NCBI RefSeq assembly: GCF_000189275.1
Contig: NZ_AEVT01000096.1
Span: forward strand, 1-64,000
Direction of reading: 5' to 3'
Length of the DNA stretch: 64,000 nt
DNA from: Vibrio sinaloensis DSM 21326
Lineage (GTDB): Bacteria > Pseudomonadota > Gammaproteobacteria > Enterobacterales > Vibrionaceae
The notes under the pieces are model-generated. The model saw nothing but the letters and a program-made list of their open reading frames with translations. It was not told the origin of the DNA and did no database searches. A program made the position numbers and the translations under genes. This document shows positions 1 through 8,756 of the stretch, one piece after another (position 1 is the stretch's first letter; each line of letters opens with the position of its first letter).

Positions 1-543
1 AAATACGATGATATCTGCCGATACAATAGGCTAAAGCGAGTTAGTCGTATATCTTCGATTAAGTAAAAGAGCATTAATCTAGATGAAATTGAATCGTGGC
101 TAAGCGGATTCTATCAATCCTGTAAAGATTTAGTATTTCTAGATATACATAACGCTAAGTTTGGTCATGGTGTTTCCGTTGTCGGTGATAATTCTAGTCG
201 ATTTATGAAAAGTAGAAATAGTTGTATGGTTTGTAGTGATAAGCTATCAACTTATATCAATTCATTGAGTGAACAGTTTGATGATTTTGACGAAGCGTTG
301 TTAGTTGAAGAGGTCAGGTCGAAAGGCTACGAGTATCAGAACTTACTCAGAGGACATTTTCTTTTTTCCGCTGTAGCAAAATTCATAAACCAGTACTCAA
401 AGAAAAATGGATATAAGAACTCTATATCAAATGACTCTTTGTACGCGGTATTTGTGCTCGCACTTGAAACGACAATGAGCGAGCAATGCACGGATTATCA
501 GTTCTTTAAACAGCAAATAGATAAAATTCAGATCGCGGCTTAA
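1..543 (+). pseudogene. Unrecognised prophage-associated gene, in-frame stop, 5' end outside window
   Basis: One reading frame is open from the first base, broken only by a TAA at 64-66, and runs to a TAA at 541-543. The residues on both sides of the stop look like one protein. The first ATG after the stop is at 205 and leaves a 112-residue product without a visible ribosome binding site, so I read this as a gene disrupted by a nonsense codon rather than a short intact gene. The product is hydrophilic, contains a CMVCSDK pair of cysteines and ends in a helical Tyr/Phe-rich segment. I do not recognise the family. It is AT-rich and lies between the window edge and a phage-type regulator on the other strand, 1 kb from dif, so a cargo gene of a filamentous prophage is the best guess. 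Translation from 205 remains possible. Confidence 0.4.
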
Positions 544-550
544 CATATTC

Positions 551-979
551 CTAATTTCTTCGATTTCTAGTTGGTATCCAGGGTGCCGCTGTTTGGCGGC
601 GCCCACCTCTAAATGGTTGCATGTTTTCCTTAGCAGGATAAATTGGCGGGCTAGGGATGTGACCGTGTAACTCCACAAATCTTCGATGTTCATCACGCCA
701 ATGTGCAAAGCTCTCTAGTTCTTTCGGACTAAATTCACGCCCAGCCGGTGTAATCAACACCGCACGTTGTTCACACACACGAAAGCCAGACCAACGAATA
801 TCATTTGGCAGATAACCAAGCGATTTAATCAGTAAAAGTTTTTCTGCCATCGGGTTGATTGGAACTGTGCCATCTAGCCAGCGAGTAATTGTCTGCTTGG
901 AGACATGGAAGTATTCAGCGCCTTGTCGAATCGAATCAAACTGGCGCCAGTAGAGAGTCTTGAATGAGTAATGAAACAT
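551..979 (-). CDS. Phage-type HTH regulator (DUF3653-like)
   Basis: 142 residues. An N-terminal helix-turn-helix (about residues 20-38, VSKQTITRWLDG) is followed by a short Pro-rich turn, an AEKLL helix, a LPNDIRWSGFRV strand and a basic Arg-rich tail. This layout resembles the small DUF3653 proteins of Vibrio filamentous phages, which are thought to act as phage regulators. The gene faces away from dif, and its stop lies 7 bases from the stop of the disrupted gene on the other strand. Its position 250 bp inside dif, where inoviruses integrate through XerC/XerD, fits a prophage remnant. The family call rests on remembered sequence pattern, not on a search. Confidence 0.55.
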   Translation of the reverse strand: MFHYSFKTLYWRQFDSIRQGAEYFHVSKQTITRWLDGTVPINPMAEKLLLIKSLGYLPNDIRWSGFRVCEQRAVLITPAGREFSPKELESFAHWRDEHRRFVELHGHIPSPPIYPAKENMQPFRGGRRQTAAPWIPTRNRRN

Positions 980-1045
980 GACAAAGCTCGCATTTTGATT
1001 AACTGACGTAAATTATTTTTTAAGTGTTTTTAGTGGGTTAAATGC

Positions 1046-1062
1046 CGCTACATAATGTAGCG
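1046..1062. repeat. Perfect palindrome CGCTACAT-A-ATGTAGCG
   Basis: Two 8-bp arms around a single A, upstream of the phage regulator start. It may be an operator for that regulator or part of a phage intergenic hairpin. No T-run follows on either strand, so a terminator is unlikely. Confidence 0.4.
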
Positions 1063-1225
1063 TTCGCTAAAACCTCGTATTTTGTTGTGTTTTCAAAGCA
1101 AGCCATCCAAATAGTACAAATCACTTAAACGTTGAAAAGAGACAACTTAATAATTTACGGTTGAGTTATCAGACACTTATGAAACGCTTAATCAATGTTT
1201 TGCCAAATGTTAAAACCTCAAACTT

Positions 1226-1253
1226 AGTGCGCATTATGTATATTATGTTAAAT
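1226..1253 (+). other. dif: Chromosome 1 dif site (XerC/XerD recombination site)
   Basis: The site reads AGTGCGCATTA (XerC arm), TGTATA (central region) and TTATGTTAAAT (XerD arm). From memory this is the V. cholerae dif1 sequence except for one base in the centre (TGTATA instead of TGTATG). Dif resolves chromosome dimers at the terminus and is the integration target of filamentous vibriophages such as CTX, which fits the phage-like genes on its left. Arms, spacing and order are exact, so the call is strong. Confidence 0.9.
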
Positions 1254-1349
1254 GGTGTGTGGACTGACCAGAGGTTTGCCTTTAACCCACTGCTTTCCCC
1301 CTTTGTTGCCTGAGTCTTATTCAACATAACTGTATTTACCATAAAATAC

Positions 1350-1397
1350 CTAATAATCACATACAGTTAATCAAAGATTAATGCATGTGATTATTAG
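1350..1397 (-). terminator. Nested hairpin downstream of vpsS
   Basis: Perfect 13-bp outer arms (1350-1362, CTAATAATCACAT, with 1385-1397) enclose a second 6-bp stem (1367-1372 with 1376-1381, loop AAA). It lies 12 bases past the vpsS stop and is AT-rich with only a weak T-run on the minus strand. Probably the operon terminator, though not a textbook one. Confidence 0.5.
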
Positions 1398-1408
1398 TGT
1401 TGTGTAAA

Positions 1409-3121
1409 TTAACCTAACACGGTTTTGATCGAACGTTGAATTTCTTTGCTTCGTATGGGTTTAGAAACAAAAGCATTCATACCAGAATTCAAACATGCTT
1501 GCTTATCTTGCTCCATGGCATGAGCCGTTAATGCAATGACCGGTGTATCTGTACAGAATTTACGGATTTCTTTGGTTGCTGTTAGCCCATCCATTACGGG
1601 CATCGAGATGTCCATGAAAATCAGGTCGATATCGGATGCATTCTTTTTTAAGTAATCTACCGATTTTTGGCCATTGTTTACGATAACCACTCTGTGCCCC
1701 AAACGCTCAAGAACTAACTTAATCACCATTTGATTGGTTTCGGTATCCTCTACGACGAGCACGGTTAAGCGTTTCTCGCAAGAATGATGACCTGGTTGTA
1801 CAAAGTTGGTTGACTCAATCTTCTTACTTGAAATTGGCAGCTCAATTCTAAACGTTGACCCTTGACCTAGTTTGCTCTTCACCGAGATGTTGCCACTCAT
1901 AAGACCAACGAGGTGCTTTGAAATCGTCAACCCAAGTCCGGTCCCGCCATAGCTACGTGTAATTGAATCGTCAGCCTGTTTAAACTCACTGAACACAATG
2001 TCTAGTCGGTCTTTGTCTATGCCGATTCCAGTGTCTTTCACAGTAATAACAAGATGTTGATTGATCACATTCGCGGTTAAGCAAACTTCACCAGCGTGAG
2101 TGAATTTGAGCGCATTTCCGACTAAATTGAAGACGATCTGCATAACTCTAGCAGGATCTATCCACAGAGAAAGCGACTCATCAAATTCGATATTGACAGA
2201 AAACTTCAGCCCTTTAGCGTCTGCGAGTGCGTAGAAATGCTCTAATACGAATTTAAGTTCAGTGTTCAACCTCACCCATTGATATTTGATGGGAAATTCA
2301 CCACTTTCAATTCTAGAAAGTTCAAGAATGTCATTGATCAATACTAGGAGAAGTTCAGCAGATGATTCCATCTTCTCAAGGATTTCTAGCTGATTTTCTT
2401 GTTTCAAATCGGCCAAAAGCACATCAATGTAACCCAGAACAGCACTTAGAGGTGTCCTAAGTTCGTGACTCATCATCGCCAGAAATCGAGATTTAGCTTC
2501 GTTCGCCTTCTCTGCTTTTACTTGTGCGAGTTTGAGTTGTTGGGTCTTAATATCGACAAGTTGCTGCAATTGTTCGATGCGCTCAATATCGGTCAGGGCT
2601 CTTTCTACAAGCGGTCTAAAACGTGACAGGGTGTCACGATAATCGAGCGTGAACTGCCCTGCTTTTCTGCCAATCAATAAAATTATTGAGTCTGTTATTG
2701 TCGCTTTCGCCCCAGTGATCAGTGCAGAAAATACGGGGCCATTTCCAAGCGAACTTAAGTGCTCAAACTCATCTAACTTGTTAGGCTCAAAAAAGATGAT
2801 GCATTCACCGGACAAAGCACGCATATATTTGTCGCTATCTTGCCAGTAAATACCTTGAAAGTTGGGATTAGAGCTTAAGAGTGTTTGATATTGAGTTTGA
2901 TCGCTGTTTTTGGTTAAGACAACAAAATCTGAAAAATCGATATAAAGAGCGAGTACGCTTTTTAGTTCTTTGAAGATTTGCTGCTTGTCGCTTGCGATAG
3001 TTATGCTAGATATTGCATCTAATATAGCACGGTTCTCTGAAGCAAGCCTTGCTTCTCTTTCTTGGCTCTGCTTGAGTTCGATAAGTGCTTCGTTGAGTTG
3101 CTCTTGTGTTTTTAGACTCAT
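1409..3121 (-). CDS. vpsS: Hybrid sensor histidine kinase, VpsS-type partner of NosP
   Basis: 570 residues without a membrane segment. Residues 1-35 form a coiled coil, followed by a degenerate GAF-like region (about 40-175), a second coiled coil, a HisKA domain with phospho-acceptor His219 in MMSHELRTPL, an HATPase with NLVGNALKF, DTGIGI and GGTGLGL boxes, and a receiver domain with Asp504 (MDISMPVMDG). V. cholerae VpsS (VC1445) is a soluble hybrid kinase encoded beside nosP that feeds LuxU and biofilm regulation and is inhibited by NO-bound NosP. The gene starts 5 bases after nosP stops, so the two are co-transcribed. The family is clear; identity with VpsS is inferred from domain layout and gene order. 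Confidence 0.8.
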   Translation of the reverse strand: MSLKTQEQLNEALIELKQSQEREARLASENRAILDAISSITIASDKQQIFKELKSVLALYIDFSDFVVLTKNSDQTQYQTLLSSNPNFQGIYWQDSDKYMRALSGECIIFFEPNKLDEFEHLSSLGNGPVFSALITGAKATITDSIILLIGRKAGQFTLDYRDTLSRFRPLVERALTDIERIEQLQQLVDIKTQQLKLAQVKAEKANEAKSRFLAMMSHELRTPLSAVLGYIDVLLADLKQENQLEILEKMESSAELLLVLINDILELSRIESGEFPIKYQWVRLNTELKFVLEHFYALADAKGLKFSVNIEFDESLSLWIDPARVMQIVFNLVGNALKFTHAGEVCLTANVINQHLVITVKDTGIGIDKDRLDIVFSEFKQADDSITRSYGGTGLGLTISKHLVGLMSGNISVKSKLGQGSTFRIELPISSKKIESTNFVQPGHHSCEKRLTVLVVEDTETNQMVIKLVLERLGHRVVIVNNGQKSVDYLKKNASDIDLIFMDISMPVMDGLTATKEIRKFCTDTPVIALTAHAMEQDKQACLNSGMNAFVSKPIRSKEIQRSIKTVLG

Positions 3122-3126
3122 AAATT

Positions 3127-4311
3127 CTAGTCTGAATAAAACGCCGCTGAAGAAATCATTAGATTTCCATGTCCATTATCACCGTTGATAAAGCGCCCTT
3201 GTTCACCAAACGTGAATGGGCAAATGAAAGGGATACCATCCATTTCTGCCTTTATAGTCTCATAAACCTTGTCCATGTCGTCCTCTAAATGCAGCATTGC
3301 TCCGGCACATATCACACAAACAGCGCCAGTCAGCGTTGCATTACGATCAGAATGCCGTTTTGCTTCTTGAATAACTCTCGAAGGACGTGCAATCAGTTGC
3401 TCTCTATCACCAGACATTAGAGTGACAACGTCACCCTTTTCGACGCTGGTAAACAGCAAGATGCCTTTATTTTGCGTAACATTAATCGGATGAGATAACT
3501 TGTAATAAGGTTGACTATATAAGTTTCCTGCCACTCTGCCGAGGGGATATTGGGTAACTAATTGAAACTTAAACCACTCTGGCACATCGATTGAAGCGTG
3601 TTGCTTGATCCATTCTCTGTACATCTCTTGCGCTGGTTTGTGACCAATTTCGAGCAGTTCTCTTCCTTTGCACTTTGTCACCACGCCAGAATATTCAGTC
3701 GGAGAATAACCTGCGCTAAACCCGGTTGCCAACGGTTTGGAAGGAAACAGTAGCTGAATACAAACACCATGATTTGTGGACTCGTCTTCGTTGAAGATAG
3801 ACCACTGCCCTTTGATTGCGTTATCTGCCGCTGTTGCGCCAATCATTGGCACAGGTGTTTGGAACACTTCATCAAGGGAAGAAATAAGGTTTTCTTCCAT
3901 ACCTGGCGTGGCATGAATGATCGCGAAACTCGGAACCTCTCCGGTTCGATTGGCTTTATTCAGCGCAATCTGAATCGCCTTTTCTATGGCATTTTTTGAT
4001 TCATCTTCACTTTCAAAACTCACTAGACCGGATCCGTAAGCCGTTGAATTTGAATCATATATCGCGATTAGGCCCAATACGTTGCCGAAATGGAGCCCAC
4101 GTTCAGTCATTACGCCTTTACATGTAGAGCATCCTATTATCGAAGCTTTTGGTAGGTGCTGCTTGAAGGCAAGACGCAGCTTTTCAGCGCCGTAATTTTG
4201 CGTGAAATAACAGATAATACTCGCAAGATTCTTCCGCGGAATTTGGTTTGCTAGTTGCTGTACCGCAGCGAGCTCATCTAGCTCATGGGTAATGTAGGTT
4301 TTAAAATCCAT
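3127..4311 (-). CDS. nosP: FIST-domain nitric oxide sensor NosP
   Basis: 394 residues, cytoplasmic. FIST_N spans about residues 30-225 (the ASIIGCSTCKGVM and PMIGATAADNA segments are typical) and FIST_C about 235-370. FIST proteins beside cytosolic hybrid kinases are haem-binding NosP sensors that control the kinase in response to NO. The start codon directly follows the TAA of the upstream small gene (TAAATG), indicating translational coupling, and the kinase follows after 5 bases. NO sensing fits a location beside cbb3 oxidase genes. Haem binding cannot be shown from the sequence. Confidence 0.8.
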   Translation of the reverse strand: MDFKTYITHELDELAAVQQLANQIPRKNLASIICYFTQNYGAEKLRLAFKQHLPKASIIGCSTCKGVMTERGLHFGNVLGLIAIYDSNSTAYGSGLVSFESEDESKNAIEKAIQIALNKANRTGEVPSFAIIHATPGMEENLISSLDEVFQTPVPMIGATAADNAIKGQWSIFNEDESTNHGVCIQLLFPSKPLATGFSAGYSPTEYSGVVTKCKGRELLEIGHKPAQEMYREWIKQHASIDVPEWFKFQLVTQYPLGRVAGNLYSQPYYKLSHPINVTQNKGILLFTSVEKGDVVTLMSGDREQLIARPSRVIQEAKRHSDRNATLTGAVCVICAGAMLHLEDDMDKVYETIKAEMDGIPFICPFTFGEQGRFINGDNGHGNLMISSAAFYSD

Positions 4312-4680
4312 TTATTCACTTTTAATATAAACAGTCTTGATAATATCTTTATCTGTAGAAGAGACTACCAGCGCAATTTCTGATTGCGAACTTGGAATGT
4401 TAACCTGCCAGCTATTTGCATTTTTAGTAATTTTTTCACTGCTATTCACAGAAGATATTATCCAGTTACTACTGTCAGTTTTCAGTGTGATTTGACTTGA
4501 CGAAATATGGACGTCAAATCGAGTTTCATTTACATAAAAAACACAATCATTAGCACGTTTACATACTGCATTTATTGGTGACTCATGTTCGATTGTACGC
4601 CAAATAAACGCCGCTATAAGTAGGGTTAACATGATGATTATTTGAGCAAAACGGCCTCGTGTAAGTTTTTGGGCTGCCAT
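4312..4680 (-). CDS. Small single-pass membrane protein upstream of nosP
   Basis: 122 residues if translation starts at the ATG at 4680, preceded by GGAG at a suitable distance; an ATG at 4704 would add 8 residues. One hydrophobic segment (about residues 12-30) follows a basic N-terminus, so the remaining ~90 residues should be periplasmic. That part is Ser/Thr-rich and looks beta-stranded, with two cysteines (VCKRANDCVFY). I do not recognise a named family. It heads the nosP-vpsS transcript and is divergent from ccoN, the same arrangement I recall in V. cholerae (VC1443). Confidence 0.7.
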   Translation of the reverse strand: MAAQKLTRGRFAQIIIMLTLLIAAFIWRTIEHESPINAVCKRANDCVFYVNETRFDVHISSSQITLKTDSSNWIISSVNSSEKITKNANSWQVNIPSSQSEIALVVSSTDKDIIKTVYIKSE

Positions 4681-4880
4681 TCTGTGGTGTTCTCCGTGTA
4701 ACAAACTTCAAAGTTTTAAAATAAAAGGCCAAAACCAGACCGACTGTAAGGTTACTACTCTGTCATTGAATTGTTAAATGCAGTATAGTTGGCGGCTGAA
4801 AATGCCACTTTTTTTAAAAATCAGCAAGAAGATTTAACCAGTGAAACTGATTTTATTTTCTCAACGGTTTGGGTGGCATT

Positions 4881-4894
4881 ACGACATGTGTCGT
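4881..4894. promoter_or_regulatory. Dyad ACGACA-TG-TGTCGT upstream of ccoN
   Basis: Two perfect 6-bp arms around TG, 44 bp before the ccoN start, in the divergent intergenic region. It could be an operator for either direction. I found no TTGAT-N4-ATCAA Fnr box here. Confidence 0.3.
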
Positions 4895-4937
4895 GTTGGA
4901 AGTAAAGTGTAGTTAATTAGAAATTGGAAGCATGCAA

Positions 4938-6365
4938 ATGAGCCAAGAAAAGCAGCTTGAACAAAACTACAACTATACGGTCGTTCGTCAATTTACCCTG
5001 GTGACTATTTTGTGGGGTATTGTCGGTATGGCTGTTGGTGTTTTGATTGCCGCTCAATTAGTTTGGCCACAGCTAAACTTTGATACGCCGTGGTTGACGT
5101 ATAGTCGCTTACGTCCTCTGCATACTAATGCGGTTATTTTTGCGTTTGGTACAAGTGCCCTATTCGCAACGTCTTATTACGTTGTTCAGCGTACCTGTCA
5201 AACTCGTCTCTTTGGTGGCCCTCTTGTCGCCTTTACCTTCTGGGGTTGGCAAGCCATTATCCTAGCAGCAGCAATTACTCTACCGTTGGGTTTCACCTCC
5301 GGTAAGGAATACGCTGAACTAGAGTGGCCGATTGATATTGCCATCGCAGTTGTCTGGGTCTCTTATGCAATCGTGTTCTTCGGAACGCTGATTACGCGTA
5401 AGACGTCTCACATCTACGTAGCAAACTGGTTCTTCGGTGCCTTTATTATCACTGTCGCTGTTCTACATATCGTAAACAGCATGGCAATTCCTGTATCTAT
5501 GGGTAAATCGTATTCGATCTACTCTGGTGCAGTGGATGCAATGGTTCAGTGGTGGTACGGTCACAATGCGGTAGGTTTCCTACTGACGGCTGGTTTCCTA
5601 GGTATGATGTACTACTTTGTACCTAAGCAAGCTGAACGTCCTGTTTATTCATACCGTTTATCTATCGTTCACTTCTGGGCACTCGTTTCTCTATACATTT
5701 GGGCTGGCCCGCACCACCTACACTACACTGCACTTCCAGATTGGACGCAGTCACTGGGCATGGTGATGTCACTGGTACTATTCGCTCCATCATGGGGTGG
5801 TATGATCAACGGTATCATGACGCTTTCTGGTGCATGGCATAAGCTACGTTACGACCCTATCCTACGATTCTTGATTGTTTCTCTATCGTTCTACGGTATG
5901 TCGACATTTGAAGGTCCAATGATGTCTATTAAGACAGTAAACGCACTGTCTCACTACACTGACTGGACTATCGGCCACGTACACTCTGGTGCACTTGGTT
6001 GGGTTGCAATGGTTTCTATCGGTTCTGTATATCACCTTGTTCCGCGCCTATTCGGCCAAGAGCGTATGTACTCTGTTGGTCTTATTAATACGCACTTCTG
6101 GCTGGCGACTATCGGTACCGTTCTTTACATTGTTGCAATGTGGATTTCTGGTGTAATGCAAGGTCTGATGTGGCGTGCAGTTAACTCTGACGGCACTTTG
6201 ACGTACAGCTTTGTTGAGTCTGTACAAGCTTCGTACCCGTTCTACTTTGTTCGTTTCCTAGGTGGATTCATCTTCCTAGCTGGTATGTTCTTAATGGCAT
6301 ACAACACGTACAAAACGGTTACAGCACCTAAAGATAGCCTAAAAGCTATCCCACAGCCGGCATAA
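4938..6365 (+). CDS. ccoN: cbb3-type cytochrome c oxidase subunit I
   Basis: Catalytic haem-copper subunit that reduces O2 to water with high affinity in the inner membrane. About twelve hydrophobic helices carry the family histidines, for example [10 protein letters not shown] near the N-terminus (low-spin haem), [10 protein letters not shown] and [11 protein letters not shown] (CuB and active-site region) and [11 protein letters not shown] near helix X. The start at 4938 gives 475 residues and sits 7 bases after GGAAG; the ATG at 4932 would overlap that spacing. First gene of ccoNOQP, with ccoO 13 bases on. Confidence 0.95.
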   Translation: MSQEKQLEQNYNYTVVRQFTLVTILWGIVGMAVGVLIAAQLVWPQLNFDTPWLTYSRLRPLHTNAVIFAFGTSALFATSYYVVQRTCQTRLFGGPLVAFTFWGWQAIILAAAITLPLGFTSGKEYAELEWPIDIAIAVVWVSYAIVFFGTLITRKTSHIYVANWFFGAFIITVAVLHIVNSMAIPVSMGKSYSIYSGAVDAMVQWWYGHNAVGFLLTAGFLGMMYYFVPKQAERPVYSYRLSIVHFWALVSLYIWAGPHHLHYTALPDWTQSLGMVMSLVLFAPSWGGMINGIMTLSGAWHKLRYDPILRFLIVSLSFYGMSTFEGPMMSIKTVNALSHYTDWTIGHVHSGALGWVAMVSIGSVYHLVPRLFGQERMYSVGLINTHFWLATIGTVLYIVAMWISGVMQGLMWRAVNSDGTLTYSFVESVQASYPFYFVRFLGGFIFLAGMFLMAYNTYKTVTAPKDSLKAIPQPA

Positions 6366-6378
6366 GGAGATTTAAAGA

Positions 6379-6999
6379 ATGAGTTCGAATTCTAACAATC
6401 GCCACGAAATTGTAGAACGCAATGTCGGTTTACTCGCGATTCTTATCGTTTTCGCTATCAGCTTAGGTGCTCTTGTAGAGATCACCCCACTGATTTTCCA
6501 AAAACAAACCACAGAGCCTGTAGAGAACTTACGTCCTTATACTGCGCTTGAAATGGAAGGTCGTGACGTTTACATCCGTGAAGGTTGTAACGTGTGTCAC
6601 AGCCAAATGATCCGTCCATTCCGCTCTGAAACGGAACGCTACGGTCACTACTCTGTTGCTGGTGAAAGTGTATATGAGCACCCATTCCTTTGGGGTTCTA
6701 AGCGTACAGGTCCTGACCTAGCACGCGTTGGCGGTCGTTACTCAGATGAGTGGCACCGTGTACACCTTATCGATCCACGTGAGTTGGTTCCTGAGTCAAA
6801 CATGCCTGGTTTCCCATGGCTTGAAGAAAATGTTCTTGATGGTAAGGACACTCAGAAGAAATTGACTATTTTCCGTGATCAATTTGGTGTTCCGTACACT
6901 GATGAACAGATCGCAAACGCGTCTAAAGAAGTAGAAGGTAAGACAGAGATGGATGCCATCATCGCTTATCTTCAGTCTCTTGGTCACGCAATGAAGTAA
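6379..6999 (+). CDS. ccoO: cbb3-type cytochrome c oxidase subunit II, mono-haem
   Basis: 206 residues. An uncleaved N-terminal anchor (about residues 15-40) is followed by a periplasmic cytochrome c domain with one haem motif, Cys70-x-x-Cys73-His74 (CNVCH). SNMPGFPW supplies the likely distal Met ligand. CcoO passes electrons from CcoP to CcoN. An AAGGAG-like site precedes the start, and ccoQ begins 14 bases after the stop. Confidence 0.95.
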   Translation: MSSNSNNRHEIVERNVGLLAILIVFAISLGALVEITPLIFQKQTTEPVENLRPYTALEMEGRDVYIREGCNVCHSQMIRPFRSETERYGHYSVAGESVYEHPFLWGSKRTGPDLARVGGRYSDEWHRVHLIDPRELVPESNMPGFPWLEENVLDGKDTQKKLTIFRDQFGVPYTDEQIANASKEVEGKTEMDAIIAYLQSLGHAMK

Positions 7000-7013
7000 T
7001 TAAGGAGGTAATT

Positions 7014-7190
7014 ATGGACATCGGTACTATTCACAGTATTTGGACCATAGTGCTATTTGTTAGCTTTCTAGGTGTGGTTTGGTGGGCTTATGGCAAAAGC
7101 CGTAAAGCTCGTTTTGACGAAGCCGCAAACCTTGTTTTCGCTGATGAAGAGCAACAGCCTTCAAAAGAACAAGGAGTGACTAAGCAATGA
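7014..7190 (+). CDS. ccoQ: cbb3-type oxidase small subunit CcoQ
   Basis: 58 residues, found by reading the gap between ccoO and ccoP. A strong AAGGAGG precedes the ATG. One helix (about residues 9-26, ending VVWWAYGKSRK) is followed by a charged cytoplasmic tail rich in Glu/Gln. This size and layout are typical of CcoQ, which stabilises the cbb3 complex. The stop overlaps the ccoP start (ATGA), indicating coupled translation. Confidence 0.9.
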   Translation: MDIGTIHSIWTIVLFVSFLGVVWWAYGKSRKARFDEAANLVFADEEQQPSKEQGVTKQ

Positions 7191-8164
7191 CGACATTTTG
7201 GAGTCTTTGGATAATCATTATTACAGTCGGTACGTTGGTCGGCTGTGCTGCATTACTCTACTGGTGCCTTAAAGATAAAATGGGCGTTGAAGAAGGTGCA
7301 GATATGGGGCACGAATACGATGGTATTCGTGAACTAAACAACCCTCTACCGAAATGGTGGACCTACCTATTCGTAGGTACGTTTGTATTTGCTGCAATTT
7401 ATCTGACACTTTACCCTGGTTTGGGTAGCTTTAAAGGTGTGCTTGGCTGGACGAGTTCAGACCAAACAGTGCGCACCGTAGAAGAATCAAAAGCGTCAAT
7501 TGCAGCGGCACAAGACAACAAGCAGCTTAACCAGTTTGCGAAAGAGCTTGATGATGCTGAAGCCTACTTTGGCGAAGCATTCAAAAAACTTGCTCACGTA
7601 GATGGCACAGACCAACTACGTCCGATTCCGGAAATTGCAGCAGACTCTGAAGCGGTTAAAGTAGGTCAACGTTTGTTCCTACAAAACTGTTCTCAGTGTC
7701 ACGGTTCAGATGCTCGTGGCTTGAAAGGCTTCCCTAACCTAACTGATGATGCTTGGCTGTACGGTGGTGAACCAGCAGCTATCGTTACTACGGTAATGAA
7801 TGGTCGAATCGGTCAAATGCCAGCGTGGAAAGATGCGCTAGGCGAGCAAGGTGTTAAAGAAGTTGTAAGCTACACTCTTAGCTTGTCTGGCCGTAGTGTA
7901 AACGCGCGTGAAGCGGAAGCAGGTAAAGCTCGTTTCGTTGTGTGTGCTGCGTGTCATGGTACTGATGGTAAAGGTAACCCTGCTGTAGGCGCACCTGATC
8001 TAACTGACCAAGATTGGCTATTTGGTGGTTCGCGTGCTGACGTAACAGAAACAGTGATGAACGGTCGTTCTGGTGTAATGCCTGCTTGGAAAGATATTCT
8101 AGGCGAAGACAAAGTTCAGCTTGTTTCAGCTTATGTTTGGAGCCTAAGCAACTCGGAACAATAA
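7187..8164 (+). CDS. ccoP: cbb3-type cytochrome c oxidase subunit III, di-haem
   Basis: 325 residues. Two N-terminal helices (about 5-28 and 57-76) are followed by a linker and two periplasmic cytochrome c domains with CSQCH (Cys168/Cys171/His172) and CAACH (Cys253/Cys256/His257). The axial Met ligands lie in the repeated NGRxGxMPAWKD segments (near 210 and 295), evidence that the two domains arose by duplication. CcoP accepts electrons from soluble cytochromes c. Last structural gene before an attenuating hairpin. Confidence 0.95.
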   Translation: MTTFWSLWIIIITVGTLVGCAALLYWCLKDKMGVEEGADMGHEYDGIRELNNPLPKWWTYLFVGTFVFAAIYLTLYPGLGSFKGVLGWTSSDQTVRTVEESKASIAAAQDNKQLNQFAKELDDAEAYFGEAFKKLAHVDGTDQLRPIPEIAADSEAVKVGQRLFLQNCSQCHGSDARGLKGFPNLTDDAWLYGGEPAAIVTTVMNGRIGQMPAWKDALGEQGVKEVVSYTLSLSGRSVNAREAEAGKARFVVCAACHGTDGKGNPAVGAPDLTDQDWLFGGSRADVTETVMNGRSGVMPAWKDILGEDKVQLVSAYVWSLSNSEQ

Positions 8165-8178
8165 GTTACATTTCTACA

Positions 8179-8215
8179 ACAGCCCCTTACTTTCTATAGA
8201 TGGTAATGGGGCTGT
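8179..8215 (+). terminator. Hairpin between ccoP and ccoH
   Basis: ACAGCCCC (8179-8186) pairs with GGGGCTGT (8208-8215) and the stem extends through TTAC/GTAAT with a bulge; a pyrimidine-rich tail follows. Probably reduces transcription from structural into maturation genes, as often seen in cco clusters. Confidence 0.55.
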
Positions 8216-8267
8216 CTTTCCTTTAGAGTTAAATCCCTGATTCTATTTATTAATTGAGAACTTTTTT

Positions 8268-8747
8268 ATGGTAAAGCCTTGGTATAAGCAGTTTTGGCCG
8301 TGGTTTCTAATTATCCTGCCACTTACTGTTGTTGTATGGACGATCATTACGGTGATTGTTTTCTCTCAGAACTCGGTTTCTCTAGTGACTGAGGATTACT
8401 ATAAAAAAGGCAAAGGCATCAATATTGATATATCGAAAATCAATGTTGCCAAAGATCTCGAATTGAGCGCATCTGTCCACTCAGAAGGCAATACTGTTGT
8501 TATAAAATTTGATAAAGGACAGTTAGACCATTTCCCAGCGCTTACTGCCATGTTTGCTCATCGCACTCTCCCAGACCGAGATTTTTCACAGCTATTAACT
8601 TCAGATGCGCAAGGATACTATCGTCTGTCGTTAGACTCTGAACTGCAAGGTCCGTGGTTTATCGAGCTTACTGGCCATGATAAAAAATGGTTAGTCCAAG
8701 GTCGCGTAACCTTCCCTTCAGCCGCTCCTGTTCATTTAGAAAACTAG
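8268..8747 (+). CDS. ccoH: cbb3 oxidase assembly protein FixH/CcoH
   Basis: 159 residues. A single membrane helix (about residues 9-32) is preceded by an aromatic N-terminus (KPWYKQFWPWF), then comes the family hallmark LVTEDYYKKGKGIN and a beta-rich periplasmic domain. CcoH/FixH is needed for stable assembly of cbb3 oxidase and works next to the copper ATPase CcoI, encoded 9 bases downstream. Confidence 0.85.
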   Translation: MVKPWYKQFWPWFLIILPLTVVVWTIITVIVFSQNSVSLVTEDYYKKGKGINIDISKINVAKDLELSASVHSEGNTVVIKFDKGQLDHFPALTAMFAHRTLPDRDFSQLLTSDAQGYYRLSLDSELQGPWFIELTGHDKKWLVQGRVTFPSAAPVHLEN

Positions 8748-8756
8748 TAAACGTCT

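Larger units (their letters stand above)
980..1408. other. Gene-free stretch between phage regulator and vpsS
   Basis: No credible coding region: the 63-codon minus-strand frame at 1169-1360 runs across dif and looks fortuitous. The stretch holds the promoter side of the phage regulator, a 17-bp palindrome at 1046-1062 (CGCTACAT-A-ATGTAGCG), the dif site at 1226-1253 and a nested hairpin at 1350-1397. The phage/chromosome boundary is expected at dif. Confidence 0.5.

Noticed and set aside
1169-1360. 63-residue minus-strand frame
   Set aside because: It runs straight across dif, has no ribosome binding site and a random-looking translation.
4705-4937. Possible Fnr box before ccoN
   Set aside because: TTGAATTGTTAAA was the nearest candidate but matches only about half of the defined positions.
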